Part shown: positions 6,878-16,282 of the stretch, one piece after another
Position numbering within the stretch: the first letter of the stretch is position 1
Layout: the number at the start of each line of letters is the position of its first letter
Assembly: GCA_965204835.1 (NCBI GenBank)
Contig: OZ242017.1
Location: 806,001-870,000, forward strand
Direction of reading: 5' to 3'
DNA length: 64,000 nt
From: VXMT01 sp965204835
Lineage (GTDB): Bacteria > Chloroflexota > Dehalococcoidia > UBA2979
Made by a program: the position numbers and the translations under genes
Notes under the pieces: generated by a model
What the model saw: only the letters and a program-made list of their open reading frames with translations
Told to the model about the DNA's origin: nothing
The model's database searches: none

Positions 6878-8590
6878 ATGCGAGCGCACGAAGTCCCCAC
6901 CCACGTGCAGGCCGAGGACCGCGTCCTGCTGTGGCTGACGTTTCCCCAGATCGTGGCGATGACGGCCGTCTGCGCCCTCGCCTACGGTCTCTACCACTAC
7001 GCCCCAGTCGGTCCCGAGGGCGTGCGCATCGCCGCGGCGGTGCTGTTCGGGCTCTGCGGCTTCGCCGTCGTGGCGGGCCGCATCGGGGGCAGGCGGCTGC
7101 CGCTGGTGGCGGCCGACCTGCTCAGGTACTGGCTCGGCGCGCGGCGCTTCGCCGGGCCGCCGGCCGAACTGGCGCGCAGCGAGCCGCCTCCCCCGCCCCC
7201 GGGCGGTGAGTCCGGCCCGCTGCGGCTGCTGGCGAAGCGCGCCCGGCGCCGGGAGGGCGAGCGCCGCAACGGGCGCCTGCCCTTCCGCCCGCATCGCCTC
7301 TTCGGCAAGCGGCGGCGCAACGCAGGCGAGCAGGCCGAGGACGGCCAGCGGGCCACGCCCCGCGACGGCCGCGAGCAACGGCTCGGACGCCGCGGCTTCT
7401 GGAAGGCGCTCCTGCCGGCGGCGGCGCTCGCCCTCGTCGTGCTCACCGCGCTGCCGCTCGCGGGGGCGTTCGCCCAGGAACCCGAACGGGAGGGCTGGAG
7501 CTCGGACGCGATCGAGTTCCAGCCGCCGCCGCCGGTTACCGGACGGCGGATCTTCATCGAGGAGCTGACGGTCACTGGCGACCGCGCCGCCGTGAAGCTG
7601 CGGGCGGCGACCGACCTGCACCTGCGGGTGCGGGCGCACGGCGGCCCCGAGGGGCGGTCCCTCCGCTACTACAAGAGCACGTCCCTCGAGGAGGGGGAAC
7701 GCGCCAGCTACGACCTGCCCCTGCACGGCCCGTCGCCCTCGCTCGTCTTCTCCTGGCAGGACGGGCCGGGCGAGGCGGGGGCCGTCAGCATCGACGGCGA
7801 GGGCCTGCCCTGGCCGCTGCCCGAGGCGGCGGGCGAGCTGTGCAGCCTGCGCGTCACCTCGCTGGGCTGGACGCCGGACGCCATCGAGGGATCCGTCGCC
7901 TCGACGTGCGCGACCACGATCGAGCACGCGGTCGACCTCCAGATGGTCGCCGGCCACGCCAGCGTCACGACCGCGACCCGGCTCGCGGCCGAGGTGCTCG
8001 CCGTCGGGGGGACCGTCACGGTCACCTCCGGCGTGCGAGAGACGAGCATCCCCTTCGTCGCGGGCGGCGAGACGCGCTTCCGGCTGCCGGTCGTGGCGGG
8101 CGAGGGCGTCCACAGCGTCGCCATCGAGGCCGCGCTGGAGGCGTCGCTGCGCATCGCGCTGCCGCCGCTCGTGGAGCTCACCCACCGTCCCGGGCGCAGC
8201 GAGCGGCTCACGGAGACGGCGCTCGTGAGCATCCCGGCCTACGGCGACACGGTGACCGAGACGGTCAGCGTGCCCGGCGAGAGCGGGACGTTCACCGAGC
8301 ACACCATCACCGCGAGCTGTTACGTCCCCGCCTCGACCGTCAGCCAGGACGTCGTCTTCACGGTCGTCCACGACGAGCGCGTCGAGGCCGAGGTGGTCAC
8401 TCGGGCGCCGGTGACGCGCACCCGCTCCGAGAGGCTGGCGCTCGCGTCGAGCGTCCGGGGCGACGAGCCCTACCGCTCGCTGGGCGCGCCGGAGCCCGAG
8501 CCGGAGCCCGACCCCTCCACGCAGACGCCCGCGACAGGCGACGACCTGCGCGAGTGGTTCGACGACCTCGGATGGGACTGGCCGTGGTGA
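6878..8590 (+). CDS. PrgI/VirB3-like protein fused to an extracytoplasmic domain
   Basis: Residues 1-90 match the PrgI (VirB3-like) pattern: a short soluble start, FPQIVAMTAVCALAYGLY, a second membrane segment (AAAVLFGLCGFAVVAG) and a basic amphipathic stretch. A charged, Arg-rich linker of about 90 residues follows. A third membrane segment lies near residue 185 (LLPAAALALVVLTALPLAGA). The final 370 residues lie outside the membrane and have repeated beta-type, Thr/Val-rich strands ending in a Pro/Glu-rich tail. Typical PrgI proteins have about 100-150 residues, so the 570-residue length is unusual. The ATG is 3 bp after the pilin stop. The ectodomain may act in surface contact; this is inference. 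Confidence 0.75.
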   Translation: MRAHEVPTHVQAEDRVLLWLTFPQIVAMTAVCALAYGLYHYAPVGPEGVRIAAAVLFGLCGFAVVAGRIGGRRLPLVAADLLRYWLGARRFAGPPAELARSEPPPPPPGGESGPLRLLAKRARRREGERRNGRLPFRPHRLFGKRRRNAGEQAEDGQRATPRDGREQRLGRRGFWKALLPAAALALVVLTALPLAGAFAQEPEREGWSSDAIEFQPPPPVTGRRIFIEELTVTGDRAAVKLRAATDLHLRVRAHGGPEGRSLRYYKSTSLEEGERASYDLPLHGPSPSLVFSWQDGPGEAGAVSIDGEGLPWPLPEAAGELCSLRVTSLGWTPDAIEGSVASTCATTIEHAVDLQMVAGHASVTTATRLAAEVLAVGGTVTVTSGVRETSIPFVAGGETRFRLPVVAGEGVHSVAIEAALEASLRIALPPLVELTHRPGRSERLTETALVSIPAYGDTVTETVSVPGESGTFTEHTITASCYVPASTVSQDVVFTVVHDERVEAEVVTRAPVTRTRSERLALASSVRGDEPYRSLGAPEPEPEPDPSTQTPATGDDLREWFDDLGWDWPW

Positions 8591-8898
8591 AGCGCATAGC
8601 GACCGCCTTGCTGTTCTGCGGGGTCGCGCTGGTCACGACCGGCGCGGCCCCGGAGGAGGAGCAGGCCATGCTCGACGCCTTCGACGCGGTCCTCACGGCG
8701 ATGGCCTACGCCGCCGCCGGGCTGTGCGTCTTCGCGCTGGTCTGGGCGGGCTTCCTGCTCATGGCCGACGGCGCGGAGGAGCGCGGGGGCGGGCGCGCGC
8801 GCAGCGCCGTCTTCCTGGCGGTGGCCGGCCTCGCCCTCGTGCTCTCGGCCAAGGGCGTCGCCGCCCTCCTCCGCGCGGGCGTCATCCCCATCTCCTGA
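8572..8898 (+). CDS. Second small pilin-like membrane protein
   Basis: This is a protein of about 108 residues with a signal-like N-terminus (RIATALLFCGVALVTTGAA) followed by two hydrophobic helices (YAAAGLCVFALVWAGFLLMA and AVFLAVAGLALVLSAKGVAALL) around a charged loop (DGAEERGGGRAR). The layout resembles VirB2/TrbC pilins, so it may be a minor pilin or channel component. The start is uncertain: ATG at 8572 overlaps the previous gene by 19 bases, and two GTG codons at 8584 and 8587 are alternatives. It lies directly before VirB4. Confidence 0.65.
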   Translation: MGLAVVKRIATALLFCGVALVTTGAAPEEEQAMLDAFDAVLTAMAYAAAGLCVFALVWAGFLLMADGAEERGGGRARSAVFLAVAGLALVLSAKGVAALLRAGVIPIS

Positions 8899-8919
8899 GG
8901 ACACAGGGAACGGATCACG

Positions 8920-11199
8920 ATGAGACAGCTACTGGAACTGACGAAGCGCGCGGCGGCGGTCCTGCCCGGCGGGGCCGCCGCCTCCACGCCAGCGGCGGAC
9001 GGGGAGACCCCCGAACCGAAGGCCCCGCCGGGCCTCCCCCTCGCCTTCATGCTCTCGCACCTCGAGGACGACGGGCCGGTGCGCCTCGACGGCGTGCAGG
9101 TGGCCGTCTGCGAGGTGCTGGGGCTGGAACTGGACGAGCCGAAGCTGGGGGCGTTCGCGGGGGCGCTCAACGCCTGCGACTTCCCGCTGCAACTGCTCGT
9201 GCGCCAGCACCCGCCCGGTCTCGGCAAGCTGCGCGACGAACTCGAGGCCGCACAGCCGGACACGCTTCCCCCGCAGACGCGCACGGCCGCCGAGTCCACG
9301 CGGCGGCTGCTGGGCGAGCTGGAGCGCCGCGACGGCATCCTCGACCGCCGCTTCTACGCCGTCTGCGCGCGCGAGCACGCGGGTGAGCTGCGCGGCCTGC
9401 TCCATCGCGCGGGCCTCTCCGTGCATGCACTCGACGGTCGGCAGTTGCGGATGCTCGTGCTCGCCTCGGCCCTCGGCGGCTCCCCGCGCGAGATCGACGA
9501 GGCGACGCCCACCGAGGTCACCGTCAACCGGCGCGAGGTTCGCGTCGGCGACCGCCTCGCCCGCGCGCTGCATCTCGGCAAGTGGCCGCGCTCGCTCGCG
9601 CCCGGCTTCCTGCAGGCGCTGATGGCGACGGGCGCGCCCATGGACCTCTCCCTCCATCTCGGGCCGATCCCGGCCTCCGTGGCGGCGCGCACGCTGGAGT
9701 GGCAGAAGGTCCGCTTCGAGTCGGCGCAGAGCCTCTCCCTCAAGCGCGGGCGCTCGATGTCGTCGGAGGCGGAGATCGCCCTCGAGGACGTGATGCGGCT
9801 GCGCGACGAGGTGCAGCGGGGACGCGAGCGGCTCTTCCACGCCTCGCTCTCGGTGACGCTCCACGCCCCCGACGAGGAGACGCTGGACGAGCTGACACAG
9901 CGCGCGAAGGCGCACTTCGCGGCCTCGCTCGGCAAGCTCGACGCGCTCCCCTTCCGCCAGCGAGAGGGGCTGCTCTCGACGCTGCCGCTCGCCCTCAACG
10001 CCGTCGCCGCCTGGCGCACCCTCGACACGTCGAGCCTCGCGCGCCTCTTCCCCTTCTCCCCGCCCGACCTCGACACGCGCGGGGGCTCGCTCTACGGCAT
10101 CGACATGCGCGCCTCGTCCCCGGTCGTCTACGACCCCTGGGACGGCACCCACCTCAACGCCAACACCGCCGTGCTCGCGCGCTCGGGGAGCGGTAAGTCA
10201 TTCGCCACCAAGCTGGGCGTGCTCAGGGGCGTGACGCGTGGCGTCGTCGCCTACGTGATCGACCCCGAGGGCGAGTACGCCGACATGGCGCGCGCGGCGG
10301 GCGGGCGCGTGCTCTCACCGGGCGTCGACGGCCAGGGCATGAACCCCTTCGTGATCGACGCCAGGGACCCCGAGGAACTGCTGCAGCGCATCGGCAGCCT
10401 GCGCAGGCTGATCGAGGTGATGGTCGGCGAGTCGCTGGGAGCGGAGCGCCGCGCCGCCCTCGACCACGCCCTCGCCGCCTACTACGACCAGCCACGTGAG
10501 CGCACCGGCTTTGGGGACTTCTACACGTACCTGAAGGACAGCTCGGAGGGCGACCCCGCGCTGGCGAGGCTCCTGCGGCCCTTCGCGACCGGCAGCCTGC
10601 GCCACCTGCTCTCCGATGAGGGCGACGACCTGCTCCGCAACGAGGCGCTCGTGACCGTCTTCGACCTCCATCTCCTCGAACCGGAGCTGAGGCCCGCCGC
10701 GACGATGGTCTGCACCGAGACCGTCTGGGCCGCCGCCGCGCGCGACCCCCGTCCCCGCCTGCTCGTCGTCGACGAGGTGTGGTCGATCATGCAGCACCCC
10801 GAGGGCGCCGCCTTCATGGTGTCGATGGCGAAGCGCGCCCGGAAGCACCGCCTCGGGCTCCAGTTCATCACCCAGGACGTGCAAGACCTGCTCTCGGAAG
10901 ACCCCTCGCGCGCCATCACCGGCCACAGCGGGCGCGCCCTGCTCCAGAACGCCGCCTTCAAGCTCCTGCTCCAGCAGGACGCCGCCGCCATCAGCACGGT
11001 GGGCGACGCCTTCGACCTCCCCGAGGACCTGCAGCGCTGGCTGCTGTCCTGCCCGCGTGGCGACGGACTCCTGCTCGCGCGCGGCAACCGCTTCCCGGTC
11101 CGCATCGAGGCCACGCCCGAGGAGGCGGAGCTGATCGAGTGGCGGCCGGGCTCGCAGCGGAACCCCGTGGGCGAGCACGAGGAGGGCGGAGAGCGGTGA
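8920..11199 (+). CDS. VirB4-family conjugation ATPase
   Basis: This 759-residue protein is the ATPase that energises pilus assembly and substrate transfer. The N-terminal 400 residues form the VirB4/TrbE-like region. A P-loop (ARSGSGKSFATK) lies near residue 420 and is followed by IDPEGEYADMA, a VirB4 hallmark. Walker B (RLLVVDEVWSIM) is near residue 612 and a FITQDVQD segment near 648. The start ATG at 8920 follows AGGGAACGG and a 21-bp gap. The length is normal for the family. It acts with the VirB6-like, PrgI and pilin genes just upstream. Confidence 0.92.
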   Translation: MRQLLELTKRAAAVLPGGAAASTPAADGETPEPKAPPGLPLAFMLSHLEDDGPVRLDGVQVAVCEVLGLELDEPKLGAFAGALNACDFPLQLLVRQHPPGLGKLRDELEAAQPDTLPPQTRTAAESTRRLLGELERRDGILDRRFYAVCAREHAGELRGLLHRAGLSVHALDGRQLRMLVLASALGGSPREIDEATPTEVTVNRREVRVGDRLARALHLGKWPRSLAPGFLQALMATGAPMDLSLHLGPIPASVAARTLEWQKVRFESAQSLSLKRGRSMSSEAEIALEDVMRLRDEVQRGRERLFHASLSVTLHAPDEETLDELTQRAKAHFAASLGKLDALPFRQREGLLSTLPLALNAVAAWRTLDTSSLARLFPFSPPDLDTRGGSLYGIDMRASSPVVYDPWDGTHLNANTAVLARSGSGKSFATKLGVLRGVTRGVVAYVIDPEGEYADMARAAGGRVLSPGVDGQGMNPFVIDARDPEELLQRIGSLRRLIEVMVGESLGAERRAALDHALAAYYDQPRERTGFGDFYTYLKDSSEGDPALARLLRPFATGSLRHLLSDEGDDLLRNEALVTVFDLHLLEPELRPAATMVCTETVWAAAARDPRPRLLVVDEVWSIMQHPEGAAFMVSMAKRARKHRLGLQFITQDVQDLLSEDPSRAITGHSGRALLQNAAFKLLLQQDAAAISTVGDAFDLPEDLQRWLLSCPRGDGLLLARGNRFPVRIEATPEEAELIEWRPGSQRNPVGEHEEGGER

Positions 11200-11267
11200 C
11201 CGGCGCGGCCCGCCCCTGAACGCGGCCCGACACACCAACACCACACCGAAGAGAGGAATACCCACTC

Positions 11268-13835
11268 ATGCGACTCAACCCCTTCACGACCACCCCGAAG
11301 GAGCCCGTGTTGCTGGCGATCACGCCGCCGCGCAACGCCGAGCGGACCGTGCTCGGCGTCGAGAACCTGCTCGGCTCGATCGCAGTGCCCGAGCCCTTCT
11401 CACTCGAACTGGCCGGCGACGCCGACGGCGTCACGCTGCTGGCGCGCTGCCACGACCAGGAGGTCGTGCGCCAGCAGCTCTCCGCGCACTACCCGCAGGC
11501 CCGCATCCAGCAGCTGGAGCCCGAGGAGGACCCGCTCTCCCTGGCCGAGGGCGAGCAGGCCTGGCAGATGGGCCTGCGCGCGAGCGGACCCGAGTACGTG
11601 CCCCTGCGTGTCTTCCGCGACGACGACCTGCTCGACCCCGGCTCCGACCCGCTGATCGCCCTGCTCGGGGCGCTCTCCGCGCTGCGCCCGGGCGAGCGCG
11701 TCGTCTCGCGGCTGCTACTCCGCTCGCTCGGCCCCGACTGGTCACGGCCGCACCAGGCGAAGGCCCACGAGCGGCCCCTGCCGGAGCGGACCGACTCCTA
11801 CCAGATCAGCGAGTCGCGCCGCCATCGCCTGGACATCGCCGGACTGGCCCTCCTGGCCGTCGCGGCCTTCCCCGCCATCAAGGGCTACCAGTGGTGGCAG
11901 GCGGGCGAGGAGTGGAAGACCATCGCCCTCGGCGCCGGCATCGCCCTTGCGCTCGGGGCGGCCGGCTGGGCCTGGGCGCGCTGGAATCGCTCCCGCAACC
12001 GCGTCTTCGACCCGCGCCTGATCGAGGAGAAGGTCTCGCGCATCGCCTTCGAGGCCGAGCTGCAGGTCACCGCCATCCTGCCCGGGGACGACCAGCGCGA
12101 GCGCGCCCACGAGCTACTCGGCCAGGTGGCCGCCGCCTACCGCCACTACGACCACCCCGCCGGCGCGCGCTTCGAGGTCGGGAAGGTGCGGCCCGGCCTC
12201 CCCGACCCGGCGGCCATGGCCCCGCCCGCTCCCGGGCTCCTCGGGCGCCGCAGCGTGCTTGGCGTGCGCGAGGCGGCCTGCCTCTGGCACCCGCCGGGGG
12301 CGAAGGACGAGACGCCGCTCGTGGCGCGCTCGGGGGCGCGCGTGCTGCTGCCCGCGGCGAGCAGCGTCGCCAGCGGGGCGCTCGTGGGCCGGACCACGAC
12401 GGGCCGCCCGAAGGACATCCGCTTCCCGGACGGCCTCACGCGGAGCCACCACCTCTACGTGGCGCGCACGCGCATGGGCAAGTCGACACTCATGCAGCAC
12501 CTCGTCACCCACCGCCTCGCCGAGAAGGCGGCAGGACGCGACCGCGACGCGATCGTCGTGATCGACCCCCACGCCGACCTCGTCGAGAGCATCCTCGAAC
12601 ATGTCCCCGAGTCGCTCGCCGAGCAGGTGCGCCTCGTCGACCTCGCCGGGGCCGGCGGCTACCCCGGCGTCAACCTGCTCGACACGCGCGTCTTCGCCGA
12701 CCGCGACCGCACGGCCGACTCGGTCGTGCGCGTGGCGCGTGGCCTCTGGGAGCAGTGGGGGCCGCGCATGCAGTCGATCCTCGAGCAGGTCGTGAAGACC
12801 ATGCACGAGTACAACGCCCACCCCGACACCCCGGAGGACGAGCAGCTCACCATCCTCGACGGGCTGCCGCTGCTCACCAGCGACGAGGTCTTCCGCCCGA
12901 TGGTGCTGCCCCGGGTAAGCGACCCCTACCTGCTGGAGTGGTGGGAGCGCGACCTCGAGGGCTGGCGACGGGAGTACCGCGCGGAGGCGTTCGCGCCCGT
13001 GCAGACGCGGCTCTCCTACTACGCCACCTCGCGGCGGGCGCGCGCCATCCTCGGCCAGCCGCGCTCCACGATCGACCTGCGCAGGACGATCCTCGACGGC
13101 GGCGTGCTGCTCGTCTCCACCGCGCAGGGCGCGGCCGGGCGCGACGTCGCCGCCCTGATCGGCTCCTCGATCCTCAATCTCGTCGACGCCGTGATCCGCG
13201 AGCAGGGCGAGCTGCCGCCGGAGCAGCGGCGTGGCGCGCTCGTGGTCGTGGACGAGATGCAGTCGATGCCGGGCGTCGACTACGAGTCGATGCTGAGCGA
13301 GCTGGGGAAGTTCGGGGCCTCGCTCGTGCTCGCCACCCAGAGCCTCGACAAGCTCGACGAGCTCTCGCCCACGATGCGCACCACCGTGCTCGCCAACATC
13401 GGCTGCCTCGCCGTCTTCCAGGTGGCCGGCTCCGATGCGCGGCAGCTCGTCTGGGAGCTGGACCGCGAGCGGGTCACCGAGGAGGACGTCGTCTCCCTGC
13501 CCGTGCACCACGCCTACGTACGCGCGACGGTCGGCACGGAGCGCACGCCCGCCTTCTCGATGGAGGTGCTCAAGCCCGACGAGGGCAGCGCGGAGACGGC
13601 GGCGCGCATCCGCGACGAGGCGGCCTCCTACCTCCTGACCGAGGAGGAGGTTGCCGCGCAGCAGGCGGAGGGCCGCCGCCGCGTCGAGGAGTTCCGCAAG
13701 CGGCTGGAGGCCGAGCGCAACAAGCACGGCACGGAGCCGAAGAAGGGCGGCCGCGGCGGGACGCCGCGCGGACAGGGCCAGCGCAGCAAGCACTTCCAGC
13801 CGCCCCGCGACGGCTCCGGGGGCGATGCGGCGTGA
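11268..13835 (+). CDS. TraD/TraG-like type IV coupling ATPase
   Basis: This 855-residue protein probably couples the relaxosome to the secretion channel. Two membrane segments lie near residues 190-235 (IAGLALLAVAAFPAIKGY and ALGAGIALALGAAGWAWA). The motor domain has Walker A (ARTRMGKSTLM) near residue 400, IVVIDPHADLVE, Walker B (ALVVVDEMQSMPG) near 655 and SLVLATQSLDKL near 685. The C-terminal 60 residues are basic, Gly/Arg-rich and presumably disordered. The ATG at 11268 follows GAGAGG. The stop overlaps the GTG of the Replic_relax gene. The domain layout also resembles the soluble DUF87/HerA-like group, but the context favours a coupling protein. Confidence 0.85.
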   Translation: MRLNPFTTTPKEPVLLAITPPRNAERTVLGVENLLGSIAVPEPFSLELAGDADGVTLLARCHDQEVVRQQLSAHYPQARIQQLEPEEDPLSLAEGEQAWQMGLRASGPEYVPLRVFRDDDLLDPGSDPLIALLGALSALRPGERVVSRLLLRSLGPDWSRPHQAKAHERPLPERTDSYQISESRRHRLDIAGLALLAVAAFPAIKGYQWWQAGEEWKTIALGAGIALALGAAGWAWARWNRSRNRVFDPRLIEEKVSRIAFEAELQVTAILPGDDQRERAHELLGQVAAAYRHYDHPAGARFEVGKVRPGLPDPAAMAPPAPGLLGRRSVLGVREAACLWHPPGAKDETPLVARSGARVLLPAASSVASGALVGRTTTGRPKDIRFPDGLTRSHHLYVARTRMGKSTLMQHLVTHRLAEKAAGRDRDAIVVIDPHADLVESILEHVPESLAEQVRLVDLAGAGGYPGVNLLDTRVFADRDRTADSVVRVARGLWEQWGPRMQSILEQVVKTMHEYNAHPDTPEDEQLTILDGLPLLTSDEVFRPMVLPRVSDPYLLEWWERDLEGWRREYRAEAFAPVQTRLSYYATSRRARAILGQPRSTIDLRRTILDGGVLLVSTAQGAAGRDVAALIGSSILNLVDAVIREQGELPPEQRRGALVVVDEMQSMPGVDYESMLSELGKFGASLVLATQSLDKLDELSPTMRTTVLANIGCLAVFQVAGSDARQLVWELDRERVTEEDVVSLPVHHAYVRATVGTERTPAFSMEVLKPDEGSAETAARIRDEAASYLLTEEEVAAQQAEGRRRVEEFRKRLEAERNKHGTEPKKGGRGGTPRGQGQRSKHFQPPRDGSGGDAA

Positions 13836-15571
13836 GCGTCGAACGCGACCTGCTGCGATTACTGGGGGAGATGCCCTTCCCCGACCGGCTGGAGCTGGCC
13901 GCCCTCTCCGGCTGGTCGCGCGGGGCGGTCTACGCCAACTGCGAGGCGCTGGAGGGAACGGGGCTCATCGCCTCGCTCCCCCACGCCTCCGCGCGGATCG
14001 CCCCGACCCGCCGCTACCAACTCACGCTCGCCGGGCTGCGCCGCCTGGCGGACGAGGAAGGGCTCGGCACGCACGAGCTGCTGCGCTCGCGCCCCCTCAC
14101 CGCGCACTGGCGGCGGCTCCTGCTGGAGCGGCTCGACGCGGTCGCCGTCATCTACCGGCTCGCCGCGGCGATCACCGACGCGGCCTGGCCGCTGCGCTTC
14201 CGCTGGTACCGGGCGCAGCCGATGGACGCCGCCGTCGCGCTCCCGGACGGGCGCAGCCTCTTCGTCGTCCGCCAGGGCGAGACGGCTGACCGCACGGCCT
14301 TCGGCAAGCGCCTCTGGCGGCTGCGCGAGGGGCCGCGCCCCGGCGCGTACCTGCTGCTCGTCCCCGACCTGGTGCGGCTGCGCCACACCGCCCGCCTGAT
14401 GGCGCGTGCGCCCGCTCCCGCCTTTCTCGCCCTTGAGCGCGACGCGATCGGCGCGGGGACGGGCGCCCGCGTGTGGCGCACCGCAGCGGGCTCGCCCTGG
14501 CTCTCGCTCGGCGAGGTCCTCTCGCACGTGGCGGGTAGCCGCGCCTGGCCGGAGGAGGAGCCGCTGACCCGGGCGACTGTCCCGCGCGACATCAGGCTCC
14601 GGGATGCGCGTGACGCCTCGGACTGGCTCCTGCCGGCGCTGCTCGGGCCCGCGCACAAGCGCGTGCTCGGCCTCGTCGCCGACTGGCCGTGGCTCGCGCC
14701 CGCGCACCTGGGCGGGCTGCTCGGCGTCTCCGACCGCCGCGTCGCCCAGCTCGTGCATGCGCTCGAGGGCGCGGGGCTCGCGGATCGCGGCGCGGGGCGG
14801 CTCGTGCTCGCCGACCGCGGGCTGGCGCTGCTCGCGCGCCGCGACCGCTCGGCCGCCAACCTCGCCCTCAAGCGCTGGAGCGCGAAGCCGCTGGACCCCG
14901 ACGCGCCGCCCACCTGGCGCAACGTCGCCGGCCGTCGCAGCCGCCAGTTGCTGCGCACCATCGAGCACACGCAGGCCGTGCACGGCTTCCTCGCCGCGCT
15001 GGCCGGGCAGGCGCGCTCATCCGGGACCGAGGTCGTCCAACTCGACCCGCCGCACCGCGCCTCGCGCTACTTCCGCCATCGCGGCGTGCTGCGCTCGGTC
15101 AACCCCGACGCCTTCGGCGTCCTCCGCCGCGACGGGCGGCCGTGGCCGTTCTTCCTGGAGTGGGAGCGCCGCGCCGTCAGGCCTTCGACGATGGCCGCGC
15201 GCCTCGCGCCCTACCTGCGCTACTACGCCTCGCAGCGCCCCACCGACGACCACGGCGTCCGCCCCCACGTGCTCGTCGTCTTCGACGATGAGCTCGCCGC
15301 CACCCACTTCCTGCGCGTCGCGCACGGGCGGATGCAGCGCCCCCGCGTCGAGATCCCGCTGTTGGTCTCACATCGCGCGTTGCTGGATCGAGAGGGGCCG
15401 CTCGGCACAGCGTGGAGAATGCCGGATGCATCGGGTGCGGTCCGGCTGCCCGTCGTCACCGCTACCAATCCAGGGCACCCGGAAGGAGTTCATCCCGGCG
15501 CGCACCCGCCGGCGAGACGGAACAGAGCGGGTCTCCCTGACAACCTGCGGGCGCCCGTCGCTCCCGGATGA
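13832..15571 (+). CDS. Replication-relaxation (Replic_relax) family protein
   Basis: This 579-residue protein resembles the Replic_relax family found beside transfer genes in Gram-positive and Chloroflexota elements, where a role in plasmid or ICE DNA processing is presumed. The N-terminus is a winged-helix region (LLGEMPFPDRLELAALSG) and a second one lies near residues 275-340 (LVADWPWLAPAHLGGLLG). The family core follows: PDAFGVLRRDGRPWPFFLEW near residue 430, YLRYYAS, and HVLVVFDDELAATHFLRVA near residue 475. The start is the GTG at 13832 overlapping the previous TGA. A fragment of its 3' end is duplicated at 18253-18336. No conventional relaxase is in the window, so this may be the initiator at oriT; that is inference. 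Confidence 0.8.
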   Translation: MSVERDLLRLLGEMPFPDRLELAALSGWSRGAVYANCEALEGTGLIASLPHASARIAPTRRYQLTLAGLRRLADEEGLGTHELLRSRPLTAHWRRLLLERLDAVAVIYRLAAAITDAAWPLRFRWYRAQPMDAAVALPDGRSLFVVRQGETADRTAFGKRLWRLREGPRPGAYLLLVPDLVRLRHTARLMARAPAPAFLALERDAIGAGTGARVWRTAAGSPWLSLGEVLSHVAGSRAWPEEEPLTRATVPRDIRLRDARDASDWLLPALLGPAHKRVLGLVADWPWLAPAHLGGLLGVSDRRVAQLVHALEGAGLADRGAGRLVLADRGLALLARRDRSAANLALKRWSAKPLDPDAPPTWRNVAGRRSRQLLRTIEHTQAVHGFLAALAGQARSSGTEVVQLDPPHRASRYFRHRGVLRSVNPDAFGVLRRDGRPWPFFLEWERRAVRPSTMAARLAPYLRYYASQRPTDDHGVRPHVLVVFDDELAATHFLRVAHGRMQRPRVEIPLLVSHRALLDREGPLGTAWRMPDASGAVRLPVVTATNPGHPEGVHPGAHPPARRNRAGLPDNLRAPVAPG

Positions 15572-15596
15572 GTGGCAGGCGGCGTATCATTGCATC

Positions 15597-15947
15597 ATGA
15601 CTACCCGGACCTATCACGAGGCCAGCAGAGCGTTGCTTGCACAGGCGGAGTCGGAGCTGGCACGCGGCGACGTTCGTCAGGCGTCGGAGAAGGGCTGGGG
15701 GGCGGCGGCCCAGATGGTCAAGGCCATCGCCGAAGAGCGTGGCTGGGATCACGGAAGCCACAGATTGATCTGGCGGGCGGTCAACAGGCTGGCGACCGAA
15801 TCAGACGACGAGGAGATTCATCGTCTGTTCCGCACTGCCAACCACCTGCACATCAACTTCTACGAGGATGTCGACACCGCAGCGCACGTGGCGAACGGCC
15901 TTGGAGATGTCCGGCGCTTCCTGGACAGGCTCGAGGTGCTCGCCTGA
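15597..15947 (+). CDS. HEPN/PaREP1-like small protein
   Basis: This 116-residue helical protein has the pattern of PaREP1/HEPN-type proteins: ALLAQAESELARGDVRQASE, a KGWGAAAQMVKAIAEERGW segment, and a basic-His segment FRTANHLHINFYED near residues 82-95. That last segment contains an R-x5-H arrangement of the kind used by HEPN RNases. No nucleotidyltransferase partner of the usual HEPN-MNT pair is next to it. The ATG at 15597 has no Shine-Dalgarno sequence; TATCAT lies 6 nt upstream, which would fit leaderless initiation. It may be a cargo gene of the element. Nuclease activity is not shown by the sequence. Confidence 0.65.
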   Translation: MTTRTYHEASRALLAQAESELARGDVRQASEKGWGAAAQMVKAIAEERGWDHGSHRLIWRAVNRLATESDDEEIHRLFRTANHLHINFYEDVDTAAHVANGLGDVRRFLDRLEVLA

Positions 15948-16282
15948 TCGGCGCGCTCCAGCGGTTCCTCGCACCTGGGACGTATAGCCTCAAATCGGGG
16001 TGTTACCCGGATGGGTACTCCCTACCGACATAACGTCCTTGGCAGGGGCGAGCGCGTGGACGCGACGATCACCCTGCCTTCGACGGAGCCGCGGAGCGGC
16101 TCGATGGCGCGAGGCGCGTCGCGACGACCTCGATGCCCGCGGGCTCGGGCGGTGCGGACGGTGATTCCCGGAGCGATGCGCGCCTCCACAGACGCTTGCA
16201 CGGCCCGCGGCGCTGTTCCCATGCACATTTCACGCGCGGTCGAGTAGGCTATGCTCGCACCCATCCGGGAAGGGGCACTGTT
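15948..16282. other. 335-bp gene-free stretch
   Basis: No convincing frame is present; open frames here lack start signals and are arginine/serine-rich on both strands. The right end holds a likely start region for the next gene: TATGCT at 16250-16255 and a GGGAAGGGG ribosome-binding site just before 16283. Nothing else is recognised. Confidence 0.5.

Noticed and set aside
8470..8904. Leftward frame opposite the second pilin-like gene
   Set aside because: It is an acidic/His shadow with no start signal and lies opposite a well-supported gene.
11891..15571. 1226-codon frame reading across the coupling-protein gene
   Set aside because: Its first two thirds are Arg/Pro-rich and lie out of frame within the coupling ATPase; only the last 579 codons, from the GTG at 13832, are the Replic_relax gene.
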